Position numbers and translations under genes: made by a program
Origin: Flavobacteriaceae bacterium
GTDB lineage: Bacteria > Bacteroidota > Bacteroidia > Flavobacteriales > Flavobacteriaceae
DNA length: 64,000 nucleotides
NCBI GenBank assembly: GCA_947453195.1
Contig: CANGFO010000005.1
Span: forward strand, 62,001-126,000
Reading direction: 5' to 3'
Shown: positions 34,007 to 42,448 of the stretch, piece after piece
How the letters are laid out: every line of letters starts with the position of its first letter
How positions within the stretch are numbered: the first letter of the stretch is position 1
Notes under the pieces: generated by a model
What the model saw: the letters and a program-made list of their open reading frames with translations, nothing else
Told to the model about the DNA's origin: nothing
The model's database searches: none

Positions 34007-37000
34007 ATGAGTTTCATAAATAGTATACTTAAAGTATTTGTAGGGGATAAATCTCAAAAAGATGTAAAAGCTACACAACCTTATATTGCCAAAGTAAAAG
34101 CATTAGAGTCTGCCCTTATGGCTTTGTCTCACGATGAATTGCGTGCTAAAACAGCCGAGTTCAAAGCAAAGATAAAACAAGCTCGTTCAAAACAAGATGC
34201 CGAAATTGAGGCAAAAAAGATTGAAGCCGAAAATACTTCCGACATTGATTTAAGAGAAGATAACTACAATGAAATTGATGCTTTAGAAAAAGAAGCCTAC
34301 GAAATATCTGAAAAGGTATTGATGGATATTCTTCCTGAAGCTTTTGCTGTTGTTAAAGAAACCGCAAGAAGATTTAAAGAAAATACTACAATTACGGTTA
34401 CTGCTAGTGAAAAAGATAGAGAATTATCTGCAACCAAACCCTATATTACTTTAGTTGGTGATCAAGCCAATTGGGCAAACCAATGGAATGCTGCCGGTAA
34501 AGAAATCACTTGGGATATGATTCACTATGATGTTCAATTAATAGGTGGTATAGTATTACATGAAGGAAAAATCGCAGAGATGCAAACAGGAGAGGGGAAA
34601 ACATTGGTAGCAACCCTACCTTTATATTTAAATGCCTTAACAGGAAACGGAGTGCATTTGGTAACCGTGAATGATTACCTTGCTAAGCGTGATAGCACTT
34701 GGAAAGCACCTTTATTTGAATTCCACGGATTAATGGTAGATTGTATTGATAACCATTCGCCAAATACTGCCGAAAGAAGAAAAGCTTACGAAGCCGATAT
34801 CACTTACGGTACGAACAACGAGTTTGGTTTTGATTATCTAAGAGATAACATGGCACACTCTCCAGAGGATTTAGTACAAAGAAAACACAACTACGCCATT
34901 GTCGATGAGGTCGATTCGGTATTAATTGATGATGCTAGAACGCCTTTAATTATTTCTGGACCAGTTCCAGATGGAGATCGTCATGAGTTTAACGAATTGA
35001 AGCCTAAAGTTGAAAATCTTTACAACTTACAACGCCAATTGGCAAATGGTTTTTTATCGGAAGCTAGAAAATTAATCAAAGAAGGAAATGCAAAAGACGG
35101 AGGATTCCAATTATTGCGTGCCTACCGTTCTTTGCCAAAAAACAAAGCGCTTATCAAATTTTTAAGTGAAGAAGGTATCAAGCAATTGTTGCAAAAAACA
35201 GAAAACGAATACATGAGCGACAACAACAGAAAGATGCCGCTTGTAGATGAAGCTTTGTATTTTGTAATTGAAGAAAAAAACAACCAAGTTGAATTAACCG
35301 ATAACGGAATTCAATTTTTGTCTAAAGATACCGATGAAACGTTCTTCGTTCTTCCAGATATTGGTACTGAAATTGCCAACATCGAAAAACAAAATTTAGA
35401 TAAAGATGCCGAGTTGGAAGCTAAAGAACGTTTGTTTCAAGATTTCGGAATTAAATCGGAACGCATTCATACCCTTACACAATTATTAAAAGCATATACC
35501 CTTTTTGAAAAAGATGTGGAATATGTAATCATGGATAACAAAATCATGATTGTTGATGAGCAAACAGGTCGTATCATGGATGGTCGTCGTTATTCAGATG
35601 GATTGCACCAAGCGATTGAGGCAAAAGAGCAAGTAACTATTGAAGCGGCAACCCAAACATTTGCAACGATTACATTACAAAATTATTTCCGTATGTACAG
35701 CAAATTGGCTGGTATGACCGGAACTGCGGTTACCGAGGCAGGAGAACTTTGGGAAATATATAAATTAGATGTTGTAGAAATCCCTACTAATAGAGGTATT
35801 TCTCGTGAAGATAAAGAAGATTTAATTTACCGTTCTGTTCGTGAAAAATTCAATGCAGTTATTGAAGATGTAACCCAACTTTCTGCATCAGGAAGACCCG
35901 TATTAATTGGAACAACTTCGGTAGAAATCTCTGAATTATTAAGCCGAATGTTGAAAATGCGTGGTGTAGCACACAATGTATTGAATGCAAAAATGCATAA
36001 AAAAGAAGCCGATATCGTTGCTGAAGCAGGGAAACCAGGAGTGGTAACTATCGCAACCAATATGGCAGGTCGTGGAACCGATATTAAGTTAACTCCCGAA
36101 GTGAAAGCTGCCGGAGGTTTAGCAATTATTGGTACAGAGCGTCACGATTCACGTCGTGTAGACCGTCAGTTGCGAGGTCGTGCAGGTCGTCAAGGTGATC
36201 CTGGAAGTTCACAGTTCTATGTTTCTTTGGAAGATAACTTGATGCGTCTTTTTGGTTCAGAAAGAGTGGCCAAAGTAATGGATAGAATGGGATTGAAAGA
36301 AGGTGAAGTAATTCAGCATTCTATGATGACCAAATCAATTGAAAGAGCTCAGAAAAAAGTAGAAGAAAATAACTTTGGAACTCGTAAACGTTTGTTAGAA
36401 TATGACGACGTTATGAATGCACAAAGAGAAGTAGTTTACAAACGTCGCCGTCATGCATTGCATGGAGAACGATTGAAATTAGACATTGTAAATATGATGT
36501 ATGATACTTGCGAGGTTATTGTAAACGACAACAAACCAAGCAATGATTTTAAAAATTTCGAATTTGAATTGATTCGTTATTTTGCGATTACTTCTCCTTT
36601 TTCTTCAAATGATTTTGAAAAAATGTCTGAAATGGAATTGACCGGTAAATTATACAAAGCCGTTATGCAATTCTATACCGAAAAGACAGAACGAACAGCT
36701 AGAGAAGCACTTCCAATCATTACGGATGTTTATAAAAATCCGAATAATCAGTATGAGCGTATTGTGGTTCCGTTTACAGATGGAATTAAATCGTTGAATG
36801 TGGTTACCGATTTGAAGAAAGCTTATGATACTCAAGGCGCGCAGCTAGTTGCTGATTATGAGAAAAATATCACTTTGGCTATTGTTGATGAGGCGTGGAA
36901 AAAGCACTTACGCAAAATGGATGAATTAAAAACATCAGTACAGCTTGCGGTTCACGAACAAAAAGATCCATTATTGATTTATAAATTAGAAGCCTTTAAT

Positions 37001-37351
37001 TTATTTAGAAACATGTTGGACGGTGTAAATAAAGAAGTAATTTCTTTCTTGTTTAAAGGAGATTTGCCTCAACAAAACAATACCATTCAAGAAGCTAAAG
37101 AAGTAAAACGAAAAGAGAATTACACCGAATCTAAAGATGAGGTTTTGAATTCGGATGAATTAGCAGAAAGAAATCACGAGGCGGGTCAAACGCAACAAAG
37201 ACAAGTTACTGAAACTATTGTTCGCGATCAACCAAAAATTAATAGAAACGACAACGTGACCATCAAACATGTCATGAGTGGAAAAACGGAAACGATGAAA
37301 TTCAAAAAAGCCGAAAGCATGTTAGCAAGTGGCGAATGGGTTTTAGTTTAG
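34007..37351 (+). CDS. secA: preprotein translocase ATPase SecA
   Basis: 1114-residue motor of the Sec pathway. MQTGEGKT (Walker A) at about 192-199, [12 protein letters not shown], the DEVDS Walker [18 protein letters not shown], and [15 protein letters not shown] (motif VI) are all present. It is about 200 residues longer than E. coli SecA: most of the excess is an N-terminal charged helical insertion (about 40-110), common in Bacteroidota. The E. coli-type C-terminal zinc-binding motif is absent; the protein ends GEWVLV. Confidence 0.97.
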   Translation: MSFINSILKVFVGDKSQKDVKATQPYIAKVKALESALMALSHDELRAKTAEFKAKIKQARSKQDAEIEAKKIEAENTSDIDLREDNYNEIDALEKEAYEISEKVLMDILPEAFAVVKETARRFKENTTITVTASEKDRELSATKPYITLVGDQANWANQWNAAGKEITWDMIHYDVQLIGGIVLHEGKIAEMQTGEGKTLVATLPLYLNALTGNGVHLVTVNDYLAKRDSTWKAPLFEFHGLMVDCIDNHSPNTAERRKAYEADITYGTNNEFGFDYLRDNMAHSPEDLVQRKHNYAIVDEVDSVLIDDARTPLIISGPVPDGDRHEFNELKPKVENLYNLQRQLANGFLSEARKLIKEGNAKDGGFQLLRAYRSLPKNKALIKFLSEEGIKQLLQKTENEYMSDNNRKMPLVDEALYFVIEEKNNQVELTDNGIQFLSKDTDETFFVLPDIGTEIANIEKQNLDKDAELEAKERLFQDFGIKSERIHTLTQLLKAYTLFEKDVEYVIMDNKIMIVDEQTGRIMDGRRYSDGLHQAIEAKEQVTIEAATQTFATITLQNYFRMYSKLAGMTGTAVTEAGELWEIYKLDVVEIPTNRGISREDKEDLIYRSVREKFNAVIEDVTQLSASGRPVLIGTTSVEISELLSRMLKMRGVAHNVLNAKMHKKEADIVAEAGKPGVVTIATNMAGRGTDIKLTPEVKAAGGLAIIGTERHDSRRVDRQLRGRAGRQGDPGSSQFYVSLEDNLMRLFGSERVAKVMDRMGLKEGEVIQHSMMTKSIERAQKKVEENNFGTRKRLLEYDDVMNAQREVVYKRRRHALHGERLKLDIVNMMYDTCEVIVNDNKPSNDFKNFEFELIRYFAITSPFSSNDFEKMSEMELTGKLYKAVMQFYTEKTERTAREALPIITDVYKNPNNQYERIVVPFTDGIKSLNVVTDLKKAYDTQGAQLVADYEKNITLAIVDEAWKKHLRKMDELKTSVQLAVHEQKDPLLIYKLEAFNLFRNMLDGVNKEVISFLFKGDLPQQNNTIQEAKEVKRKENYTESKDEVLNSDELAERNHEAGQTQQRQVTETIVRDQPKINRNDNVTIKHVMSGKTETMKFKKAESMLASGEWVLV

Positions 37352-37366
37352 TTTATAATTAATAAT

Positions 37367-37399
37367 AAATCCCCAACTGAAAAGTTGGGGATTTTTTTA
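37367..37399. terminator. bidirectional terminator between secA and the ancestral hemN 3' end
   Basis: 12-bp stem AAATCCCCAACT (37367-37378), GAAA loop, its complement at 37383-37394, followed by T residues; A-rich on the other side, so it can serve both strands. It lies a few bases from the left 23-bp repeat. Confidence 0.85.
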
Positions 37400-37403
37400 A
37401 ACG

Positions 37404-37426
37404 GTCATCGAGAACAACTGCGTTTG
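37404..37426 (+). repeat. left copy of the 23-bp direct repeat (attachment-site-like)
   Basis: Starts GTCATCGAGAACAACTGC and continues GTTTG. On the minus strand it continues into GTT TAA, giving the hemN-like end MTV-stop. Confidence 0.85.
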
Positions 37427-37494
37427 GGTTAAATATTTTTTCTGCTGGGTGATTTATATATTATAATTCTACAAAATATATTAATTTAGCTTTT

Positions 37495-40400
37495 ATGAAT
37501 ACTAAATCAATAATAACCACTTCCAATAACTGGCTGGAGTTAAAAGAAAAGCTAAATGGATTGTCCAAAAAAGAAATGGGCAATGTATTTGAATTTCTTA
37601 CCAAACTGTATTTCACCATCCAACCAAAGTATGCTTTTTACAACAATGTTTGGTTGCTAAACGAGGTGCCGAGTTCTATACTAGAGCATCTAGAACTGCC
37701 TTCGCACGATTTAGGAATTGATTTAATTGCCCAATGGGGCGATGAATTTCATGCCATACAATGTAAATACCATTCTGATTATAACACTTCTGTAAATTTT
37801 AAAGAAGTGGCAACATTCATTTCGCTTTTGGAAGGAAATTCTAAATTCACCCAAGGCTATATTTGTTCTACTGCCGATAGCACTTCTAGAAATTTAGACA
37901 AAGTAAAAACCAAACACATCAACCACATTCTTTCGGATAGTTGGCAAGAACTAGACGAAGATTTTTTTGAAAAGGTTAGAAACTATTTTGAAAACAAAAG
38001 TTACAAACCAATTGCTTATACTCCCAAAGAGCACCAAGTAAAAGCACTTAAAGATTGCGTTACCTATTTCAACAATCCCGAAAACAGCAAAGGAAAACTA
38101 ATTTTCCCGTGTGGTGCCGGAAAGAGTTTAACTGGTTTTTGGATGACCCAAGAACTAAAGTCAACGGCCACCATTATTGCCGTTCCGAGTTTGTCTTTGG
38201 TGAAGCAAACGCTGGATGTCTATCTTAGAGAAATTGTTGCTCGAGGCATTGCGGTAGAATGGCTTTGCATCTGTTCGGATGAAGGGATTGGTAAAGACGA
38301 TGAAATTCTGGAGAAAACCGAAAGTCTTGGAGTGCCTTGCGAAACCGACCCGATTTATATTGAAAATTGGCTGCTAAAAAACAAAGGCAAACACACAATA
38401 ATATTTACCACCTACCAAAGTGGAAAAATCATTGCCGATGTTTCTAAAAAAGTAAATTTCAAATTCGATTTAGGGATTTTTGACGAAGCGCACAAAACCG
38501 TTGGATTGAACAAAAAATTGTTCAGTTACTTGCTTTTTGACAACAACATTAGCATAGACAAAAAGATTTTCATGACCGCCACAGAGCGATTTTATAGTGG
38601 CACCAAAGAAGATATTATCTCTATGGATGATACCGATATTTATGGCGATACATTTTCGCAAATGAGTTTCAAGGAAGCAATTGAAAAAGAATTGTTAACC
38701 GATTATAAAGTCATCACTATTGATGTAAAAAAGAGTGAAATTGCCGAATTCATTAAAAGCAATAACCTGGTGCAATTGAACAACAAGTGGAAAAACGAAA
38801 CCGAAGCACGGTCGTTGGCTTCCATGATTGCCTTGCGAAAAGCAATGAAAGTCTTGCCCATAAAAAATGCCGTTTCCTTTCATTCCTCTATTGAAAAAGC
38901 CGAACGCAATAAAGAACTACAAAATTACATTACCAATACCTACCAATACGATGCTATCAATTCGTACACCGTTTCGAGTAAAGTTCCAACCACAAGACGT
39001 AATGTATTGGTGCAAGAGTTTGCCAATTCTTCTATAAAAGCATTAATTACCAACTCCAAATGTTTAACCGAAGGAGTAGATGTACCCAACATTGATTGTA
39101 TTGTTTTTGCCGACCCACGAAAAAGCAAAGTAGATATCGTGCAAGCGTTAGGTAGAGCGCTACGAAAAAAAGAAGGCAAAGAATGGGGTTATGTAATTTT
39201 ACCGGTGATTTATGATGATATAACCCACGAAATAGACAATGAAAATTATGCCGAAATAATTTCTATTATTAGAGGTTTGGCCTCTAATGACGAGCGAATT
39301 GTAGAATATTTTAAAGAGAAAGGCGATACCACAAGAACCAAAAGAGTACAAGGATCTTCTTTATTTGATTTTAATTTCTCCTCCGAATTACTAGACGAAA
39401 AAGACCTTACTGCCCAACTCCAAATAAAAATATGGGAAAACCTTTCTAAGTTCCAATGGATGCCTTTTGAGGAGGCAAGGGAGTTTGTGAGAACACTTGG
39501 ATTGAAAAGACAGGAAGAATATACCGAAATGTGGAAAAATAGAAGACTACCTAATGATGTACCTGGAAATCCTAGAGGAGTATATAAAAATAGTGGCTTT
39601 GTTTCAATGCCGGATTTTCTAGGTTATGATTCTTTATTTCAAGATTGGAAAAATTGGGATGAAACAATTCAAATTATTCATCCATTAAAATTAAAAAGTG
39701 CCTCTGAATTTAGAAATTATATCAAAATAAATACAATTAAAGGAATTCACTCCTCTCCAGAATTTTATTTTAAAAATATTTGGAATGAAAAAGGATGTTG
39801 GTCAGCATATTTAGGAAAACCAATAACTTCACAAGAAAAAGCGAAATTAAGATTGCCATACGAAAAAGCAAAAGAATTTGTATGGAATTTAAAATTCAAA
39901 ACAGGAGATGAGTGGAAAGAATATATAAAATCAAAAGAATTTCCGATTTTCCTTCCCCAATCACCACAAAACACATACGAAGAATGGATTGGCATTGATG
40001 ATTGGATTGGCCCTACATATTTAAAGCGTAATCAAAGAGCATCTTTGAAATATTTAACTTTTTTAGATGCAAAAAAATATGTACAAACTCTAAAATTGAA
40101 AAATTATGAAGAATGGGAGAAAATTATTCAAACCAAAAAATTACCCAAAAATATTCCATCTAAACCAGATAGGATTTATCCATCTGAATGGGTTGGTATA
40201 AATGATTGGATTGGAACAGAATCTTCCTCTGATAGGAAGAAAAGATATTTATCATTTAACGATGCAAAGAAATTAATTAAAACTTTAAATATTAAATCCA
40301 ATAAAGATTGGAGGAAGTTAAAATTGAACAAAGATATCCCGAATAACATACCACCTTCTCCAGAAAAACATTATATTTCAGAATGGATAAGTTGGGGGGA

Positions 40401-40623
40401 TTTTTTAGGAAATTCTAACAAATCTTCCAAAGAGAAAGAATATATCTCTTTATTAGATTTGAAAAAGTTAATAAAAGAACTAAAATTAACATCTAAAGAA
40501 AAATATGCTACTTTTATTAAAGAAATTAATTTTAAAAATGGAAAATATGATATTCCCTCTGCTCCAAATTCTATATATAAATCTGAATGGAAAGGCTGGG
40601 CAGATTTTCTAGGTAAAGAATAA
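37495..40623 (+). CDS. Mrr-like nuclease / SF2 helicase with C-terminal Trp-rich repeats
   Basis: 1042 residues. N-terminal PD-(D/E)xK domain: D76 in LGIDLIAQ and Q89-C90-K91 in FHAIQCKYHSD (Mrr-type QxK). SF2 helicase: Walker A PCGAGKS at 205-211, DEAH at 330-333, TAT at 361-363, TEGVDVPNID at 525-534, QALGRALR at 550-557. C-terminal six repeats of about 55 residues (roughly 657-710, 711-774 degenerate, 788-839, 853-907, 918-972, 983-1040), each with a Lys-rich helix, LP/IP..P, an aromatic and a final EW-x-GW/W-x-D-W/F-L/I-G. The N-terminal two-thirds resembles the motor of type ISP restriction enzymes, but no methyltransferase or classical target-recognition domain exists. A defence role is plausible but unproven. 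Confidence 0.85.
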   Translation: MNTKSIITTSNNWLELKEKLNGLSKKEMGNVFEFLTKLYFTIQPKYAFYNNVWLLNEVPSSILEHLELPSHDLGIDLIAQWGDEFHAIQCKYHSDYNTSVNFKEVATFISLLEGNSKFTQGYICSTADSTSRNLDKVKTKHINHILSDSWQELDEDFFEKVRNYFENKSYKPIAYTPKEHQVKALKDCVTYFNNPENSKGKLIFPCGAGKSLTGFWMTQELKSTATIIAVPSLSLVKQTLDVYLREIVARGIAVEWLCICSDEGIGKDDEILEKTESLGVPCETDPIYIENWLLKNKGKHTIIFTTYQSGKIIADVSKKVNFKFDLGIFDEAHKTVGLNKKLFSYLLFDNNISIDKKIFMTATERFYSGTKEDIISMDDTDIYGDTFSQMSFKEAIEKELLTDYKVITIDVKKSEIAEFIKSNNLVQLNNKWKNETEARSLASMIALRKAMKVLPIKNAVSFHSSIEKAERNKELQNYITNTYQYDAINSYTVSSKVPTTRRNVLVQEFANSSIKALITNSKCLTEGVDVPNIDCIVFADPRKSKVDIVQALGRALRKKEGKEWGYVILPVIYDDITHEIDNENYAEIISIIRGLASNDERIVEYFKEKGDTTRTKRVQGSSLFDFNFSSELLDEKDLTAQLQIKIWENLSKFQWMPFEEAREFVRTLGLKRQEEYTEMWKNRRLPNDVPGNPRGVYKNSGFVSMPDFLGYDSLFQDWKNWDETIQIIHPLKLKSASEFRNYIKINTIKGIHSSPEFYFKNIWNEKGCWSAYLGKPITSQEKAKLRLPYEKAKEFVWNLKFKTGDEWKEYIKSKEFPIFLPQSPQNTYEEWIGIDDWIGPTYLKRNQRASLKYLTFLDAKKYVQTLKLKNYEEWEKIIQTKKLPKNIPSKPDRIYPSEWVGINDWIGTESSSDRKKRYLSFNDAKKLIKTLNIKSNKDWRKLKLNKDIPNNIPPSPEKHYISEWISWGDFLGNSNKSSKEKEYISLLDLKKLIKELKLTSKEKYATFIKEINFKNGKYDIPSAPNSIYKSEWKGWADFLGKE

Positions 40624-40628
40624 TTTTG
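40621..40628 (+). promoter_or_regulatory. -7 box overlapping the helicase stop codon
   Basis: TAATTTTG (TAnnTTTG); its first three bases are the helicase stop. 15 bases before the ATG at 40644, so the small gene may be transcribed alone. Confidence 0.45.
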
Positions 40629-40643
40629 TATAAATTAACATCC

Positions 40644-40922
40644 ATGACCCAACCAAAAAGCACCCCAAACGAAACCTTACCAAGAAAAAAAGAAGGTACT
40701 GGTTGTGCTTATATGATAATGGCTGCGTTTATTGTATTTTTTATTATTGTTTCTAAAAATACCAATAGCGTAGGCAGTTATGTAGCGCCACACCACACTA
40801 GAAGTGGTAAAATGGTAAAAGCCCATCCAAGAAAAAACACTAGCACCGATGCACATGCTGTACAAAACCGCAACCGAAGTAAAGGCTACCATTATTTGCA
40901 TAAATCAAGATATAAAAAATAA
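40644..40922 (+). CDS. small basic single-span membrane protein, unknown function
   Basis: 92 residues from ATG 40644 (a TTG at 40626 would overlap the -7 box). One hydrophobic helix CAYMIMAAFIVFFIIVSK (about 21-38), then a basic His/Arg/Lys-rich tail with RSGKMVKAHPRKNTS and NRNRSKGY. No known domain recognised; the RxGKxVKxHxRK-type tail recurs in small Bacteroidota proteins as far as I recall. It lies 20 bases after the nuclease-helicase, inside the 23-bp repeats, so it may be a partner or just cargo. Confidence 0.6.
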   Translation: MTQPKSTPNETLPRKKEGTGCAYMIMAAFIVFFIIVSKNTNSVGSYVAPHHTRSGKMVKAHPRKNTSTDAHAVQNRNRSKGYHYLHKSRYKK

Positions 40923-40988
40923 AGTTTCGGTGTGTTGATTCCTACTTATTGTCAGTCTTTTTTTATCAAATACTCTAAGAAATCAAAG

Positions 40989-42353
40989 TTATACAGTCAT
41001 CGAGAACAACTGCGTTTGTGGAGCCTTGCGTTTCAATCTTAAATCGAAGGCCATGCAAATATTTCTTACAAACGGTTTTCCTTTTTCTGTTACGGTAAGA
41101 GCGTTGTTTTCAATTACAATAAGACCATCGGTTTCCATTTCGTGTAATTGTCCTAAAATTTCGGTTATTTCTATAAAGAAACTTTCTTTGGTATCCCAAG
41201 AAGTGGTAAATTGACACATTAAATTAAGGATGTGTTTTCTTATTTTTAAATCTTCTTCGGTTAGAATATGTCCGCGAACCACAGGTAATTCATTGCGGTC
41301 AATTCGATTGTAATAGTCTTCAATTGTTTTTTCATTTTGGGCAAAACTATACCAGCTATCACTTATAGAAGAAACCCCCAATCCTATCATTAATTTAGTT
41401 TTAGAAGAAGTATAGCCCATAAAATTGCGATGTAATTTTTTGTCTTGAAACGATTGATACATGCTGTCGGTCGCAAGAGCAAAGTGATCCATTCCAATTT
41501 CATGGTAATTATTGGCCGCCAATCGTTTTTTTCCTTCTTCATACAATTGTCTTTTGGCGTCATCTTTGGGGACATCATTATCTTTAAAACCGCGTTGGCC
41601 ATTGCCTTTTATCCAAGGCACATGCGCATAGCTGTAAAAGGCCAATCGATCGGGTTGCAGTGAATTTGTTTTATCAATGGTGTCAATTACATCATCCAAT
41701 GTTTGAAAGGGTAAGCCAAATATTAAATCGTGCCCAACAGAAGTGTATCCTATTTCTTTAGCCCAAAAAGTTACTTTGGCAACATTATGAAAGGGTTGCA
41801 CTCGGTGAATTGCTTGTTGTACTTTTTCTGAATAATCCTGCACACCATAACTTACTCTTCTAAAACCTAAATTATATAAGGTTTGCAAATGGGTTCGTGT
41901 GGTGTTATTGGGATGTCCTTCAAAACTAAATTCGTGCTCTGGAGCTTTGATGGCTCGTAAGAAAATTCCGTTGATTAGGGTTTCTAAGTTTTCTGGAGAG
42001 AAAAAAGTTGGCGTTCCACCACCTAAATGAATTTCTTTAATTAGGGGCTTATTAGGCAATAAATCGCAATACAATTCCCATTCTTTAAGTAATGCGGTGA
42101 TGTACGGATTTTCTACATCGTGTCGTTTTGTTATTCTTTTATTGCATCCGCAAAAAGTACACAGGCTTTCGCAAAAAGGAAGGTGAATGTATAAGCTAAT
42201 TCCTTCCGATTGATTACTTTCTTCAAAGGACTTAATAAAAGTGCTTTTCCATAATTCGGTTGAAAACAAGTCTTCTTCCCAATAGGGAACAGTAGGGTAG
42301 CTTGTATACCTTGGACCTGGAACATTGTATTTTTGAATTAACGACACCGACAT
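40989..42353 (-). CDS. hemN: oxygen-independent coproporphyrinogen III oxidase
   Basis: 454-residue radical-SAM enzyme for anaerobic haem synthesis: decarboxylates coproporphyrinogen III to protoporphyrinogen IX. CESLCTFCGC at 61-70 binds the 4Fe-4S cluster (C61, C65, C68) with the HemN-typical extra C70. HLGGGTPTFFSP, GHPNNTT and SYGVQDYSEKVQQAIHRVQP are conserved. Its last codons are the right copy of the 23-bp repeat; the same C-terminus is also encoded at 37404. An FNR-like operator lies 48 bases upstream. Confidence 0.96.
   Translation of the reverse strand: MSVSLIQKYNVPGPRYTSYPTVPYWEEDLFSTELWKSTFIKSFEESNQSEGISLYIHLPFCESLCTFCGCNKRITKRHDVENPYITALLKEWELYCDLLPNKPLIKEIHLGGGTPTFFSPENLETLINGIFLRAIKAPEHEFSFEGHPNNTTRTHLQTLYNLGFRRVSYGVQDYSEKVQQAIHRVQPFHNVAKVTFWAKEIGYTSVGHDLIFGLPFQTLDDVIDTIDKTNSLQPDRLAFYSYAHVPWIKGNGQRGFKDNDVPKDDAKRQLYEEGKKRLAANNYHEIGMDHFALATDSMYQSFQDKKLHRNFMGYTSSKTKLMIGLGVSSISDSWYSFAQNEKTIEDYYNRIDRNELPVVRGHILTEEDLKIRKHILNLMCQFTTSWDTKESFFIEITEILGQLHEMETDGLIVIENNALTVTEKGKPFVRNICMAFDLRLKRKAPQTQLFSMTV
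40996..41018 (+). repeat. right copy of the 23-bp direct repeat, inside hemN
   Basis: Identical to 37404-37426. On the minus strand it encodes QTQLFSM and the first two bases of the next Thr codon. The following codons are ACT GTA TAA versus ACC GTT TAA at the left copy, synonymous changes. Confidence 0.9.
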
Positions 42354-42370
42354 AACTTGGATATTTATGC

Positions 42371-42378
42371 CAAAATTA
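42371..42378 (-). promoter_or_regulatory. -7 box of hemN
   Basis: Minus strand TAATTTTG, perfect TAnnTTTG, 17 bases before the hemN ATG. The centre of the FNR-like operator is 36.5 bases from its last G. Confidence 0.7.
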
Positions 42379-42400
42379 ATTCTATATGTTGGAGTTTAAA

Positions 42401-42414
42401 ATGATAATTGTCAT
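42401..42414 (-). promoter_or_regulatory. FNR-like operator of hemN
   Basis: On the minus strand reads ATGACAATTATCAT, one base different from the ccoI operator (ATGACAAATATCAT). Predicted centre about -41.5 relative to the hemN transcription start. Confidence 0.75.
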
Positions 42415-42420
42415 AATCAA

Positions 42421-42446
42421 AAAAGCCCACTTTAAAGTGGGCTTTT
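42421..42446 (-). terminator. terminator after the DUF349 gene
   Basis: Perfect 13+13 palindrome AAAAGCCCACTTT/AAAGTGGGCTTTT right after the DUF349 stop, flanked by A and T runs. It insulates the hemN promoter from upstream read-through. Confidence 0.85.
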
Positions 42447-42448
42447 GA

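Larger units (their letters stand above)
37404..41018. mobile_element. putative integrated element at the 3' end of hemN
   Basis: Bounded by a perfect 23-bp direct repeat (37404-37426 and 40996-41018). Read on the minus strand, both copies encode QTQLFSM(T)V and a TAA stop, so the left copy is a second hemN 3' end beside the secA terminator and the right copy is the one now joined to hemN. The simplest reading is insertion into the 3' end of hemN by an element that restored the gene's end. Cargo: the nuclease-helicase gene and a small basic membrane protein. No integrase or transposase is inside, so it would be non-autonomous or decayed. The repeat is observed; the mechanism is inferred. Confidence 0.72.

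Noticed and set aside
37495..40623. Complete type I, ISP or III restriction-modification system
   Set aside because: No DNA methyltransferase motif (for example NPPY or a SAM-binding FxGxG) is found in the protein or in the genes on either side; only the nuclease and motor parts match.
37404..41018. Insertion sequence with terminal inverted repeats
   Set aside because: The bounding repeats are direct, 23 bp long and coding, and no transposase frame lies between them.
40996..41018. Chance or terminator-derived duplication of the 23-bp sequence
   Set aside because: The sequence is not palindromic, has no T run, and both copies preserve the hemN reading frame and stop with synonymous differences outside the identical core.
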